Shown here one piece after another: positions 33,868 through 46,710 of a DNA stretch of 64,000 bases (position 1 is the first letter of the stretch; every line of letters starts with the position of its first letter). The position numbers were made by a program, and so were the translations under genes. The notes below the pieces were generated by a model. It was not told where the DNA came from, ran no database searches, and saw nothing but the letters and a program-made list of their open reading frames with translations. The DNA lies in contig NC_135250.1 of NCBI RefSeq assembly GCF_964204865.1, forward strand, positions 6,138,001 through 6,202,000, given 5' to 3'. Origin of the DNA: Styela clava (Eukaryota; Chordata; Ascidiacea; Stolidobranchia; Styelidae).

Positions 33868-34248
33868 TTGTCCGTCTTTTTTGCGATTGTTCGCCGGTCT
33901 TTTCAGAAAACTCTGCGGTCTTATCTTACATTTACATTCACGCCGATCTACGTTGCCCTAAATTTGAGCATTTCTTTTGCTTATATTATTTGGTACACAT
34001 TTATAGTTTCAAATATCAAAGATCTTGGGTGCAAACTAATCACTAAAGCAATACATAAGAAATATTCAAATGCCGGTCAACAGAACCAATATTTTCACAT
34101 TCCATCTGCAAACTATTTTAACGTTTCTGAACATTTTTCTCCGCCATCAAATCTAAAAATAAAACCTGTATTGCAGAACAACAATGTATGTTATGAATAT
34201 TATACTACTGCATTCCATCACACACTTTACGATTTTTATTCTCAGTAA
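33868..34248 (+). CDS. Uncharacterised open frame with one membrane-like segment (doubtful)
   Basis: A 126-codon frame, starting at ATG 33868, inside the intron after exon C. About residues 20-45 are hydrophobic (IYVALNLSISFAYIIWYTFI), and the rest is a Tyr/Asn/Phe-rich hydrophilic tail. An acceptor-like TTTTCAG ends at 33906, so part of it could also be an exon. I recognise no family. A frame this long could arise by chance in 64 kb of AT-rich DNA, hence the low confidence. Confidence 0.2.
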   Translation: MSVFFAIVRRSFQKTLRSYLTFTFTPIYVALNLSISFAYIIWYTFIVSNIKDLGCKLITKAIHKKYSNAGQQNQYFHIPSANYFNVSEHFSPPSNLKIKPVLQNNNVCYEYYTTAFHHTLYDFYSQ

Positions 34249-35406
34249 ACTACCGGTACTTCTGAAATGCCATACCATAATATTTATGGACATCGAATAA
34301 TAGTAAACATTCTCTATATAACATATATATAGTGAACCATCCGCGGTCTGCCTTCAGTTCTATACATTGTTTACAACGGTATAATTTATTTTTCTATCAA
34401 TATTGGATGTTTTATTTGAATAAATTTCTCTCGCTCTCCCTCAACCTTTAATGATATAAACTTATGCTAACGCATTTTTCTTGTAAAAGTATTTTCTTCA
34501 TTTTGGGAGTACCTATTAAAGTACATTACCATAATTTATTGCAGCCTAAATTCTCAAGACGTTTTTATTACTTTAGGCCGAGCTGGTCGGCCTTTGTAAA
34601 ATGAAAAGGACATTTGAGAAATGTACTCAAACGTAACCATGCCAACTAATCAACATGTCAAACAAATGTGGCATGTTATTTCTTTAAAAGCTTTATGATT
34701 TTTCTTAAATGTAGAGAATACGTAATCCAAAAAAACGAACTGGAAGTTTAACTTGTCTGTGATTCATCTTCTCTTAGGGAAGTTTGTTAGTTCTTGCACA
34801 TGACTTTTAATCACTATTGCATATTCGCCACTAATTATAATAATAATGTGCTCTTTCGATTTTTGCAGGTTCATTTACCTTCTATTGATTATCAGGGCAA
34901 ACTTACCTAATGAAAATGCTTAATTTGTAAACTTTAGCTTCATTACTTTTTGCGTTATGGTGTAAGGTTGAGCGCTAAGTTTTATTCATTTTGATGATGA
35001 TTTTTTTATCCAAATATTTCACGCGGCTTTTAAAAATTAATACAAAGACGTTTTCCAAAACCGTAACCTCACGCGAATTGTCAGGAATTTGTCATCATCA
35101 CCTCGCTGAGGGCGAATCATTTTGACGTCATGATAAATTTCGTCGAAGATGATTTTTTGAATTGTTGTATTCGGCAGAATGATGCAGTTTTCATCACTGA
35201 CCATGACCACCTATAATAGATTGTGGTTCTGATCTGAATCATTAGATTTTTCTGATAACATTTTGAAATCGTATATGTTCTGTGTTTCCATTTACGTTTA
35301 ATCCTTACGTACATTAGGTGAAAGTACCAGGTAATGTTGACTCCGAATATACATCCAAGTGAATACACCCAAACAGTGATAGTATAAAAATACCTCAATT
35401 TCGTAT

Positions 35407-35745
35407 TTAATATGATAAAGATTTCGCCCATTCGTCAGCCTTAATTGCACGCACTACATCAAGCATCAGTTCTGGGTTCTTCTCAGAGTATGCCATTTGA
35501 TTAGTGTATCCATGCCTTTTACCAAATGTTCTCGATTCCAATCTGTTCGTTTGTATGTTTTGTACAAGTTCGATTCCCAATTTTTGACACTTTTCTTTGC
35601 GGCCTATTTCTACGAAAAATTTTTGATGTGCGAAAAATGAAATTTCTCTCATCATTTTTTCGCCCACTTCATCATTTTCGTCATAATATTTACTATACAT
35701 ATACATACTATCATAACTTTCATTGCAACATGGTTCATCAGACAT
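35407..35745 (-). CDS. Small acidic/charged protein, unknown function, nested in the intron
   Basis: A 112-residue frame from ATG (context AAAAATGT) to TAA. It reads like a real soluble protein: an acidic N terminus with Cys and Tyr (SDEPCCNESYDSMYMYSKYY), a charged helical middle (ENDEVGEKMMREISFFAHQ) and a C-terminal helix (ELMLDVVRAIKADEWAKSL). It has no signal peptide, membrane segment or catalytic motif. I do not recognise the family. It sits opposite the smoothelin-like gene in its 6.4-kb intron. A minus-strand AATAAA equivalent (TTTATT) lies near 34982. It may be a single-exon gene or the 5' or 3' part of one with further exons. Confidence 0.5.
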   Translation of the reverse strand: MSDEPCCNESYDSMYMYSKYYDENDEVGEKMMREISFFAHQKFFVEIGRKEKCQKLGIELVQNIQTNRLESRTFGKRHGYTNQMAYSEKNPELMLDVVRAIKADEWAKSLSY

Positions 35746-38610
35746 TTTTACTTGAATGGTACTTAGACTTACTATTGGTTACTTCGCTTACTAGTATCAA
35801 AACCAGACTCTCACTTATACATATCTTAAAATTCGAAAATGACCTCAAAATATTAGTCAAAAGTTGGAATAGCCTTGTCTGAACGGAAAACCTATACGAC
35901 ATTACATCATCTCTAAGCAGCGTTAAACCACTGTCACGAACTTTGATAGGGTTGAATGAAAAATGATGAACTGTTTGATAAAATCATTTCACTTTTGATT
36001 GACAGGTCCTATGAAAAAAATGTGAAATTTTTTATAATTACAATGTCATTGCAAGATTTACTGTTGTGATATAGTATAGTGTGCTATAAGAGCATATTAG
36101 CCATAAAGTCAGGTGTGAGGAATTCGCCTCTCTTTCTCTTGCTATTTAGCCACAGTGTACTCAAAGTCACTTAAATTACACACCATTATTGTTAGTTGTA
36201 CGAAATATTTTAAGTGTTCGCACTGAACTTCCACAAAATTGTCTTCAGATTAGACTTTATCTTTAACCCCCAGGGCACGTTTGATTATAACGTTACACTC
36301 ATTTCTGTCTTTCAATACATATTACACCCTTTATTTCCTCTTACTCGGCCATCTTTAATATGCCCATTTCCAATGCCTATACATGGGCAATTTTAAATTG
36401 TGAAGTTCGCGTCAGATTAACGAACGAATCACTGAAAGGTCAATAACCAATATCCTCTCATATTTGGTTTGAAATTCAATTACAAAACGTTAATTTCACG
36501 CTACTGACCATGATCACATATATTTTTATAACTTTGTTTTAGTTTCCGTTAGAATTTTCAAGTACGGCTTTCCTGTAATGTTAATGATGTATTAATATTT
36601 TTGTAGTATTTTAGTTATATCACTCTCAAATTGAAACAATTCGAACAGTTTTATCTGGAATGGATGTATAGGAGAAACGATTTTGTTATGAAGATCATAG
36701 TATAGCTTTCTCATCATTTAGCCATTTTCTGTGGTGAAGTGATAAATATGCCCATAGTTAAAATGATTCATACGAAAATTTTAGACATTTGAAACAAATT
36801 ACCTGATAACGAAACTCATTTTAAAAATTCAGTAAGACTAAGTTGAGGCGAAAGTAAGACAGTCAGATTATTAGTAATTTATTCCAATATATACGGGGAA
36901 CGTATTAAGACATTTAAATAAAGCATACTGGGGCCTGTTGGCCAAAGTAGTGTACCAAGTAGGATATTACAAAAGTACTGTATTCAAAAAACTAAAGTTG
37001 GAATAGAAATTCAGGTTACCGATTGTCATTTTGTATTCTCTCCTACGTAAAGATATGTGGCCTGCCAATCAAATAACAGGTTTGATTCTAAATCTAATAC
37101 ACAGGATGCGTATTTTCAATCAAGTAAGGGTTATGTTAAAAACGCGTTATTTTAGAAGTTAGTATTTAGGTATCATTAGTCTGAAGATGAAAAAAAAAAT
37201 GATGGAAATGTATATTCATACAAATGTGGTTTTATCATAGATGTGAGATATGCGAGCGTCAAGCGGTAGATCGAATAAATTCTCTCTCATTTTTCTGCAT
37301 AGTTTGACTTTGTTATCAAACTCTTTCTGAGTGAGGCGAGCTAAAGTATTATACTGCATAAGAAATATGCCTGGAATTTGTCCATTAAGCAGACAATGAG
37401 ACGCTTAATAACAGCATTCGTATTAGTGTTATCCGTTAAGTATGTTTATAATTATTATCTTATTAAAGACATATAAAACGGCTGTAAAGAATGATACTGA
37501 ACCAGACGGAATTTATCCGGCTAATGGTGAATTTAAGGTCAGAGATCACCGGAGAAAAGATACCAAATAAAAGAAAATTTAATTCATATTATCCAAAAAG
37601 TAGACTTACTTCACAATGATATATTTAGAAGTCAAGCTAAAGGGCAAAAACAGTTTAGGTCCAAGTACATCTTCTAGATTTACTCCATATTAGGCTGTTT
37701 GGATGGGCAAATTATTTTTGTTTTGGGTTTGACATGTACTGTTTCGGGTACTATTGTGTAGATGGGGAATTCACAATATAATTTATATTTACTCTATCGT
37801 AGAGTTAAGGTGGCTGATCAATGTTTTAGAAATTGAACTTGAAAAGTATTCTGGTTTTGTTTTCATTTTCTTGTCTTGAATATAACGATGACTCAAATAT
37901 ATGGAATTACATTTTGAAGACGTTCAGTTCCGAACGAACAAAATATACCGCAATTATTCCATTACGTCACACAAATTACATGCATGCCAAAGTCTTGGTC
38001 CGTCCCGGTTGTTTAGCCTGCGGTATTTTGGGAAGGCTGGGCTTGTTTGTATACATTACATAGACCAACCGACCTGTGTTTTTTGTATATGCTTTGAAAT
38101 AAGATGTTTAAGGTTTACTATCTTTTGTTGTATTCATTTAAGTGGGTATTATCGTAGGTAGCAGTTTGAATCACGTAGAATTTCAAGCCAAATAATCCTA
38201 GTTTTTTGAAATGCGAGTATGCACCTTCAACGAACCGTGGCGGTTGACAAAGACCCAGGTTAAGGCTTGCAACGTTCAATGAGCGAATTCCTTTAAACTT
38301 GTCTTTCTGAAAGAATTTGTCTTCGTCTGAATGAAGATTCGCAGCGTTTTTTGTGAGCATTTATGCGAGACCGACGTAGTTGTGTGTGTGCAATTTAAAG
38401 TTTATTGTTGGTTAGTTTTAAACTGGAATACAATTTCATCATCTTGCTGTCACTTGTTATGATGGATGAATAGAAAAGAATTTTACTTTCCTTGAAACAG
38501 ATTAAACTGTCTTTTAACTAAAGGAGAAGCTTACAAAAGGCGTTAGTAATTCAAAAATTTTCGTCTCGTATATATTTACTGTATAGGAAAAGAACCCCGA
38601 CAATGAATTG

Positions 38611-38872
38611 CAGAATATTCTAGTTGTATTTTAGATGAAGAATATTCTGACTTGATGCAATATATAGTTGAATTATGTATAAACATGACCATTAATTATA
38701 GAATATTTTAGTTGTATTTATTATAAAGTATATTCTGACTTTATATAATATTTAGTTGCATTATGCACCAACTTGATCATAAATTTCAGAATATTTTACA
38801 TGTAAATAAGATGAAGAATAATCGTAACTTCATAAATATTTAGTGGAATTATGACTACGATCTAACAGGTGG
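38611..38872. repeat. Degenerate tandem repeat, 88-bp period, about three copies
   Basis: Copies start at 38611, 38699 and 38787, each opening with AGAATATT and TAGTTGTATTT-like sequence, then a GAATATTCTGACTT-like block and a TTTAGT(T/G)GAATTATG-like block. Divergence between units is moderate, so the array is old. Confidence 0.8.
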
Positions 38873-39356
38873 AAGGTTAACTGCGTTAAAAGTCATTAGC
38901 CGCCGTAAAAGCCAAACCGAAATTAGGTCCCAAACGTATACTGTCTAGCCGAAGCCAATTTGTCAGATTTGGATTTGTGTATCAAAGTATCTATCTGTTA
39001 TATACATAGTATTCTGTGAAAGAAGCGATGTTTACAAGCGTTTAATTAACAATATTATTCGCCTCAAAATGTAACTTAATCAAATATTGATTCAAACATG
39101 TTGCTATTGTTCACATAGAAATAGGTATGAAGTCTTCTTATCAGCGCTATTCTATCACTTATTAGAAAAGAATAACTTTGATTATTTATAGTTATTAGTG
39201 TGTCGCCGATTTTTGGACATAGCCGGGAGTTTATGGTGTAACTGCCCAGTTCTTCGTTGACTAATTAAATAACTATATACTCATTTACCTGTAAGGTCTG
39301 TAGAGCAATGTATCATAATTTTTAATCGCTGCGAATGTTGTTTTCTACATTTTCAG

Positions 39357-39639
39357 AAACATTACTTGAACTTTACTGGTTCCAATAACGAAAGGGGGAA
39401 CATTCAGGACGTGTTTCCCGTTGAATTTGATCGACTTCAAATCAAGGATACAAATCACTCATTTCCTTGTGACGTCACTACTAAATTACGTCATTCATCA
39501 GGCAATGAAAATACTGTTGTTAGAACATCAATAAATACAAATTTTCAACCGAACGAAAAATCGTTTTTGACAGCAGAAATCGAAAAGAATTCTTACAGGA
39601 GTGTGCCGTCATCAAGTGTTACAGTTGATTACACCCAAG
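39357..39639 (+). CDS. Smoothelin-like gene, exon D
   Basis: The acceptor CATTTTCAG ends at 39356 and the donor GTATGT begins at 39640. The exon enters in phase 0 and leaves one base (283 bases), matching exons C and E. The peptide is polar (KHYLNFTGSNNERG, then VTTKLRHSSGNENTVVRTSI) and lacks a globular domain. The T/S-rich string loosely recalls the segment after the second helix motif in smoothelins. Assignment to the same gene is by phase, strand and composition. The codons TGTGACGTCACT contain a perfect CRE palindrome at 39470-39477. Confidence 0.6.
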
Positions 39640-40484
39640 GTATGTACTTCATTAACTACTATCAGTTTCAAACAGAATTAGTCTCATTTGCTGCATCTTG
39701 TTTGATTGGTATTACGTGTGAACATGCGACCTGACTGACATAATTCAATGATCAGACGTCATGATCCGTCCCAAACATACAGATAATCTAGATTATATTC
39801 TTCTAACACGTAACACTGGTGTTTTTCATATTCGAAGTGACTTTGATACTCAGTAATGCTTCCGTATACGTTGGAAATATTGAATATATGTATTTATGAG
39901 TTTAGTCGGCAACAACGCAACGTGCATACATGTTATAAGTCAGTGGCGTAATAGGTCGTTTGGACAGGGCGCAAGAAGGGCGAAAGGTCTTAGTCGTAAA
40001 ATGTTTCTATGAAGTAATTTTGAATTGGGAATAAGTGAAACTCGTTTTTTTACTCAAATATTAGCGTACAAGTATGTAATTTTACCAACAGACGTTAAAA
40101 TTTGTCAGTTAACGGGCGCATTTTGAACCTTGCTATGGGCGCAATTTCACGCCACTTGTTATAATAGGTTAAAACCGGATAGACTATTGTAGACTCTTGT
40201 ACCTCCATGAGTTTAAATAGTTGTAGATAGAGTGTTGTAGACTGTTCTCGGTGCTGCAGCCATTACACTCATTTGAAGTGGTGAAGGCTCAGATAGAAAC
40301 AACTGTCCGTAGAATCATTTCTCTATTGATATTCATTCTTCAATACCAAATATTAGAAATTGTCATAAATTGTGACAATGTGACTTTAGTTTCTCATAAA
40401 AATCAATAAATTCTAAATTTATTTACTCAAAATAGCATCGAAGTTTTTAAAGACCGCCGTAAAAGTTAGGTCTATTCTCTATTC

Positions 40485-40827
40485 CAGTGGTCGGCAACCT
40501 TTTTTCAGTGACGGACCGGTAAAGCCTGACCAAAATTTTGGCGGACCACCTTTATACAAATTACAGACGAAGTGATGTAATTTAATAAATTATATGCGCT
40601 AGAAAAGTTATGTTAACAATACATTCAAAAACAACGGTATAACGTGTTTCTTACGTTCGTCCTACTTAAATATTTCGTTTTTGTAGTTGTAAATTTTGAA
40701 AACCTGACTTTACATACTGGTAACAATGCTATTATGGGCATTGTTTTTTTTTTCACCTTTCTTCGGACCGGTAGCAATCTTCCCGCGGACCGGCAATGGG
40801 CCGCGGCCCGGTGGTTGCCGACCACTG
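40485..40827. mobile_element. Miniature hAT-type element with exact 8-bp target duplication
   Basis: 343 bp between CAGTGGTCGGCAACC and the perfect inverse GGTTGCCGACCACTG. Flanked by the direct repeat CTCTATTC (40477-40484 and 40828-40835). The sub-terminal GGACCGG motifs occur several times near both ends, as in many hAT elements. The small open frames on both strands here lie inside the element and are not genes. Confidence 0.92.
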
Positions 40828-41576
40828 CTCTATTCTACAGAAGTTATTAACATTAGAATATCGGTATATTTTCGTATATATGCAATCGAAAAAATATTTA
40901 TCAGCTCATTAATATAAGTTCTATTGTACGGAGTAGATATTGCAAAAAATATGACGTAATAGTGTATTATTTTATAAGGAATTGTACCTAACCGATGTAA
41001 TTTAAATGCTTATAATATATTGCGACGAGCGCATGTTGATTTTAATTCAGCCGTCTGGTTTCAATTCATTCAATTCCGATCTATATACATTAATTTTATA
41101 ATTTATATTATTAAAGTCATTAAACTTTTCCCTTTTCCCCAATGTACACTGCAATCTTTATTTGCAATTCACTACCATTCATAGATTGTTTTGCACGATC
41201 CTTTTCCGTATTGTTGTCAGATGTTGTAACTGGCCGTTTAATTTGGTCCCAAGCTGGTCATTAAAAATTTATTCAGCCTTTCGTCGATACCTGGGGCTAT
41301 TAGGTAAATATTTTATACGAAAACAGTAAATTTAGTCATTCTCATTTCAATCTGGTCATTTTTAACATACCATAATGAATCACGTATGGTCCGAACATAA
41401 TCTACACTGTTATGGTCATCCCAACTATTTTCGATTTTATTCTGAAAAAAAATGCTCTGAAATATATTATTTATTTTTGGTAAATACACTTTGTTTGAAC
41501 GTTTATTTGGTTAGCGTTCTTTGATAGTTACGATTGTCATCCGAATTCCAGATTTACGACCGCCATATTTCTCTTG

Positions 41577-41619
41577 TGACGTCACAGCTGAGTCAACTGA
41601 CGTCGTTTCAAGTGACTCA
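41577..41619. promoter_or_regulatory. Cluster of CRE and AP-1 type bZIP sites
   Basis: Within 43 bases: TGACGTCA (41577-41584), TGAGTCA (41589-41595), TGACGTCG (41598-41605) and TGACTCA (41613-41619). These are consensus sites for CREB/ATF and AP-1 proteins. The position inside an intron fits an enhancer, but function is not shown by sequence alone. Confidence 0.4.
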
Positions 41620-41847
41620 TTATTACAAAGCTCATTATTATCAGCGTAATATTTTTATCATATTTTCTCTCATTGTTGAGTTGATCATTTTTTTTATTAT
41701 TTCATACCCGCTTTTTCGTCATTCATTTATTTGTTTGCGAAAAAAATCCTGTATTTTGCTTTTAGTTTACTAATCACGTGACCTTTTCTCATTTGTAATC
41801 AAAAACGGAAACCTCGATCTTGTGGTCGCATAGTCAGCACAAAGTAA

Positions 41848-42096
41848 CATTTCTCCGTTAAAACTATTTTGTGTTGGTATTGTAATACGTGCCAATGTTT
41901 GGTAAATGAGTATGCGGACACGCCGTTTTGTTTTTCGTGTATCGGTAGACATTTTAATGCAGTGTACTCGTTAGAGAGAGATATTATCTCTATTGGTATA
42001 ATCGGTTTTAGTATTGAACCGGTAAATTCACATACCGATGTTGGCGATATTTTTGAAGACGTTAAAGTGGAAAATACGGCGAAATCGCCAATTTAG
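41848..42096 (+). CDS. Cys-rich open frame, possible zinc-ribbon remnant (doubtful)
   Basis: An open stretch ending in TAG reads LCWYCNTCQCLVNEYADTPF then CFSCIGRHF, with several CxxC pairs, followed by a tail without Cys. CxxC-x(n)-CxxC can bind zinc. No ATG opens it and no good acceptor precedes it. It may be a decayed fragment or chance. Confidence 0.15.
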   Translation, partial: HFSVKTILCWYCNTCQCLVNEYADTPFCFSCIGRHFNAVYSLERDIISIGIIGFSIEPVNSHTDVGDIFEDVKVENTAKSPI

Positions 42097-42350
42097 AAAT
42101 AAAATGTTTAACGTAAATTGCATCTCGAAATAGAGCATTCATTTTTTCATCATTGTAATGGAATGTCGTATTCTAGTTTTTTGTATATATTAGCATGTGA
42201 AACAGAAAAAATAACGTCATCAATATATTACGTCATGTTTTTTTTTTAAATTCCATTTTTGTAATTGAGGATGCGACAGCATTGAACAGTATATTCTCAG
42301 GTTCGGCATCGGCTAATGCTAGCGGAACGGGGTCGGGCTGAAGGTGTAGT

Positions 42351-42637
42351 CAGGGGTGGGCAAGGGCCAAAAGTTTTGCTCTCCTGGACTGGCGGGCTAT
42401 GTAATTATGACGTAAAAAGTTATATTTTATGAACAATATTCACAGTAAAAGCAAAAGTGGAAAACTATAGGCTTCGTGCAAAAACTAAATTTTATCGCAA
42501 TCTCAACAAATTCCTTGAGCTATTTTTGACTAAATTATCGAAATTTGGTTTTAGTTTGGTTTTGTCGGGATCACGCAACCAGATTGAATTACCCAGCCGG
42601 CCGGATTTGGTCCGCGAGCCGTAGTTTGCAGATGTCA
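42351..42637. mobile_element. Degraded hAT-like element
   Basis: Opens CAGGGGTGGGCAAGGGCC and closes with GGATTTGGTCCGCGAGCCGT then TTTGCAGATGTC, the usual look of old hAT ends in animals. The termini no longer pair well and no target duplication is seen. Confidence 0.45.
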
Positions 42638-45189
42638 GATCTAAGTTTATTTATTAACGTCGGTGGAAAGTTTGATGTGATGTGAGCTTTGGTTTAACAG
42701 TAATTGAGAATTATTCGGATTATTACAATGAAGTATTCATCAATTTATTCTAGTGGTATTTACTCAAAGCCTGTCGGCGCGCGCTCACTCAGAACTGTGG
42801 TAGACTCTTATCTGATAAAAATTTAGCGTCCACTGAAAAGCCCAGAGATATTGAAACAATATAGATTTATGGTGGTGGGTATGGTTACACGTCAGCGCAT
42901 TGTGACGTATTTTCATTGAGCTTGAGCTGGAATCGTATTTTCAAGCATAGTTGGAAGAGGGAGTCAATATTTTTAATTCAGCGCAGTCGTCATTTCAGTT
43001 TTTCAATAGTCATAATCGAAGTCCACATTTAGTACAGAAATGCAAAGAGGGGAAGTTCAGTCTGTTAAAGGTTTGCATACGCTACAATTTTTGTTACCAA
43101 ATTTTGATTTCCTCAAGCATTTGGAACTGGAGTCGGAGTCGAAATATTTTCAACCCGGATTCGGGAGTCGATTGTAAATTTTCCCCAAGTCCATATCCCT
43201 GTTTTCCACATTCGTGATTACTATGTTTTCCTTCTTTTTTGACTCAAAAAATTCCTAGTCAATCTATAAACAGATTTCCTATGTTTTGATTTTTTTGGTG
43301 ACGTGGCCATCTGTTAATTCTCAAATACAGTCCGTTTGTTCTGTGTTTAATCTAATTTTGACATCATAAAAGTATATTCATAATTAGAAATTTATTAACT
43401 CAAAATTCAATTATGAAAACTACAAACATTGAATATTTGTCGAAAGATAAGTCTAGCCCAACCCATATAAGAGACAGAAGGTTATTTTCGAATTATATTC
43501 GATCAAGCAATATATATGAATGATTTACCTATAGGACGCAACATTATATTTTCAACCGATTGGATCCAACGGAATCGTTTAACCCTTGGTGTACTGGCGG
43601 TGGGGTTCATTTGGAAATTCTATGATATTTTTCTTGATACGAACGCAAATTCTAGTGCAAGTTTTTTCAAAAATTGCAAACATAGGGTGGTGACACTTTT
43701 GGACCAAATCCTAAATCGTATTAAAATTATAAATTGCAAACATGTGCCAGCAAATCTGAGTTAATCGACTACCCGTTGTTGAATTGCAGGCGATTAAATT
43801 ATTCTGATGTCCAAAAAAGTGTCATACTCTGTATGCTGAATAGGCACATTCTGAGAAAAAATGGTCTTTGTATAAATGAACGTATTTGATTGGTCACTAT
43901 AAATTACACAGTATACATCTCGCGCTAAAATTTGAATCTTTTGGGAAGACTTTGTATGCGCGCACAAACCATCAAAATACGCTAGTTATCAGTAGTTTTG
44001 TAGTTAACTCAAAATGTTTTGAGACATTCATAACCCACATTAGGGTCCAGTGAAATTGAAAAGATCTGAGCACGCAGAGGGTTAATTGAACATTCAATTT
44101 TAATAAGATACGAACCGCGTCGATTGATTTTCGATTATCCATGGCTATGTTTATTAATTTGCTTTATAGGATATTACGTTGTCAAGCTGATCAAACTAAC
44201 GATAAACAGATTGTCTGAGTAAAGTCAAATTTTCAATGGGAAATCACCAGTTACATTTCTGTATTACGCACAAAAAAGATTTGAAGTGAAATCTTTTTTC
44301 CAATAAAATTTTGTTCGATACACTAAAATTGAGAAATTTTGAATATAAGCGGCAGTCTACTGGTTGTTTTTGAGTTGATATGATCATAACTTAAGCGAGT
44401 TTTGATAATTTTCTTATAGGATTACTAGTACACGTTTCGAAAAAATATTCCGGATACGGTTATTCGGTCATGTTGAAAGCGACTCCATATCATTCTTTTG
44501 TTTTTAATTCTCTCTTTATCACGAGAAAAACGTTATAAATTTTTTATGCACATACGGCAGTCGTTAATTTGAAAATAGATAACACCACAGTATGGTTGAC
44601 CTATGGGAATAAGTGTACGTACAATTTGGCTCGTGAAACAAAGAACCTGTGAGATACTGGACGGCATACATATGTTCAGACCATTGATACCTTGTTAAGT
44701 CATCAATGTTCAGACGTACTAGAGTAACTAGAAGATTTCAAAGTCGCTTATTATCAATATTGTAGTTACTCTAACTAGAAACAGCTATTCCTAGCCCCTA
44801 GTCCGATTTCAAAATTTCAAGGATGCGATAATCTTTTCCTACCAAATAGCAAGTATAATTGTTAGCTCTCGTTTGATCATAGTCTAACTTTTTCAGACAA
44901 AACAAGATATGATTGCAAAGATAAAGATCATAATAATAGTTGAATCAAGTTGCTATACTAAAATTTTGAAAAAAAAATGTACAGAAGTAGTAGTCCTCTT
45001 ATCTTAGAACCCTCTACAAAATTTTGATCATATGTTCAATATTTGTCGTTATATGGCAGTTTATTTAATTTTGAATAGTCTAACTAAAAGGAATCTTCGA
45101 CATTAGACAACTCGAAGCTCGGAACGAATAAACAGTGAGTATATCCATATATCTGTTTTCTTCACGGTCTAATGTCTGTTTAATTTTTT

Positions 45190-45404
45190 GCGCTTCAGAA
45201 GTGTGTGTACCAATATGTAACTGATTTTGTTCGCCTTACTCTACATCAAGTTGTGTAAAGGGAGTGAAACCTATGGACAGAGGGTTTATTCACTTGGATA
45301 ACACAGACAGTCTCCGAACTCGTAATAGAACTAAAATGAGAAAAATCGGAATAACATTATGGCCTAACCCTAGTCTGGTACACGCACTACAGGAGTGCCA
45401 ACTT
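45190..45404. repeat. GGCGCTCC family copy, full-length but diverged
   Basis: Left end GCGCTTCAGAAGTGTGTGTA; right end CCTAACCCTAGTCTGGTACA then CAGGAGTGCCAA. The centre (GAACTCGTAATAGAACTAAA) matches the centre of the 16594 copy. The open frame 45264-45497 runs through it and is rejected as a gene. Confidence 0.6.
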
Positions 45405-46710
45405 TTTTTGTACGATGTCTTAGACGCAATTTACTCGAAACAAGGCTTTGTTTGGCTGATTTGTGGCTCAATTATATCACTACGTATAGGCAGTTGATTT
45501 ATTCCATTTTTCCTGCAGTATAATATTAATTGCGACAAGTCATTCGCCGATAGTTAAATTAATTACTGCTCTAGGTAAAATAAAGTGTGACAATGTCTGG
45601 GCAGGTGCGAAATGTGATTATATAGGATAATTATACTTGATCATGTTTGGCAAGATTAAGGTAAGCTTTTACGACGTCCGTACAAAGATGCCCCGAGATA
45701 TACTGGAAATAAAATGTAATTGTGATTGTAATTTATGAGCTAATGATGTATGCGAGAATATCATTTTGTTACACCTTTTAGACAGCTTGAATACAGAGTA
45801 AAGTCGAGAACATGTTAATTAATTTTTTTTTTTCATAATGCGTTTTACACCTAAATCCAAATGAGGTTTAAAAAAATAAAAGCGTTTGAATTTATGCATG
45901 TACTCGGCAAACAAAAACGTTTTTATTCATTGGAAAGTATTTTTGGATCTTTTGTACAAAGCCACTCAAAAAAACACTCGGCACAAACGATCAAAATAGA
46001 AAATTTAGTGATTATTCAGTCAGGGTTTGAAATGCAGATTGCGTTGGAAATTCAAATTTTGAAATCATTCGTAACCCCGACTGCATTCCCGCGGGCGGGA
46101 ATGTTTTTCTAAAATCTCACATTTTTGCATTAGTGTCGTGGGCTTTGTACAAAAGATCCGTATTTTTTCGCAGTCAGGTTTATTGAGTTCACGTATTTAA
46201 AATGACCAGCCCAAAAGCTTCCAATGTAAGCTACCTGATATGTATTCCATACACCTACTTCACCGATATTTGTATACGTACCTTACTTATCGGTAGCTTT
46301 GTTTGTCGACCAATTAGCATTTTAAAATGTCAACAACTCGTGCTGTACGGAATACTTTGAATACATACATCAAGGTTTGTACCATGTGTGGCGAGTATAT
46401 AATTTTGCTAAAACCAAATTTGGCCGTAGTTATTAGTGGATAGTTCAAAAACTTGGGAAAGGATGACGTAGCGAGGATTGATATGTGCTTCACTCCCAAT
46501 GTAGGTTGGAGGATTGTTATAATATTATACATTGTATGCATGGTTTTTGTGTATTTAATGTTCAGTAAAGCATAATGGCTCTTCTTATATAAATTCTAGA
46601 GAGAGAGAGGATAATAATGCATAGATTTTAATTGATTGTGCCATTTCCTAATATTAGCACAATTTTTAAACTCTACTCCACGCCACGTCAGTTTGCTATA
46701 GATTGGGTAG

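Larger units (their letters stand above)
32954..39356 (+). other. Inferred 6.4-kb intron C-D of the smoothelin-like gene
   Basis: Bounded by GTGAGT and TTTTCAG. Contains the nested minus-strand gene at 35407-35745, the doubtful frame at 33868-34248 and an 88-bp tandem repeat at 38611. The open frames at 37833-38161 (+) and 38118-38360 (-) show no motif. Intron status depends on exons C and D belonging together. Confidence 0.45.

Noticed and set aside
40625..40917. Overlapping frames on both strands at 40.6-40.9 kb
   Set aside because: They lie within or across the 343-bp hAT-type element and use its terminal repeat as coding sequence.
45264..45497. 77-codon plus-strand frame
   Set aside because: Most of it is the GGCGCTCC-family repeat, with the same string (GAACTCGTAATAG) non-coding elsewhere.
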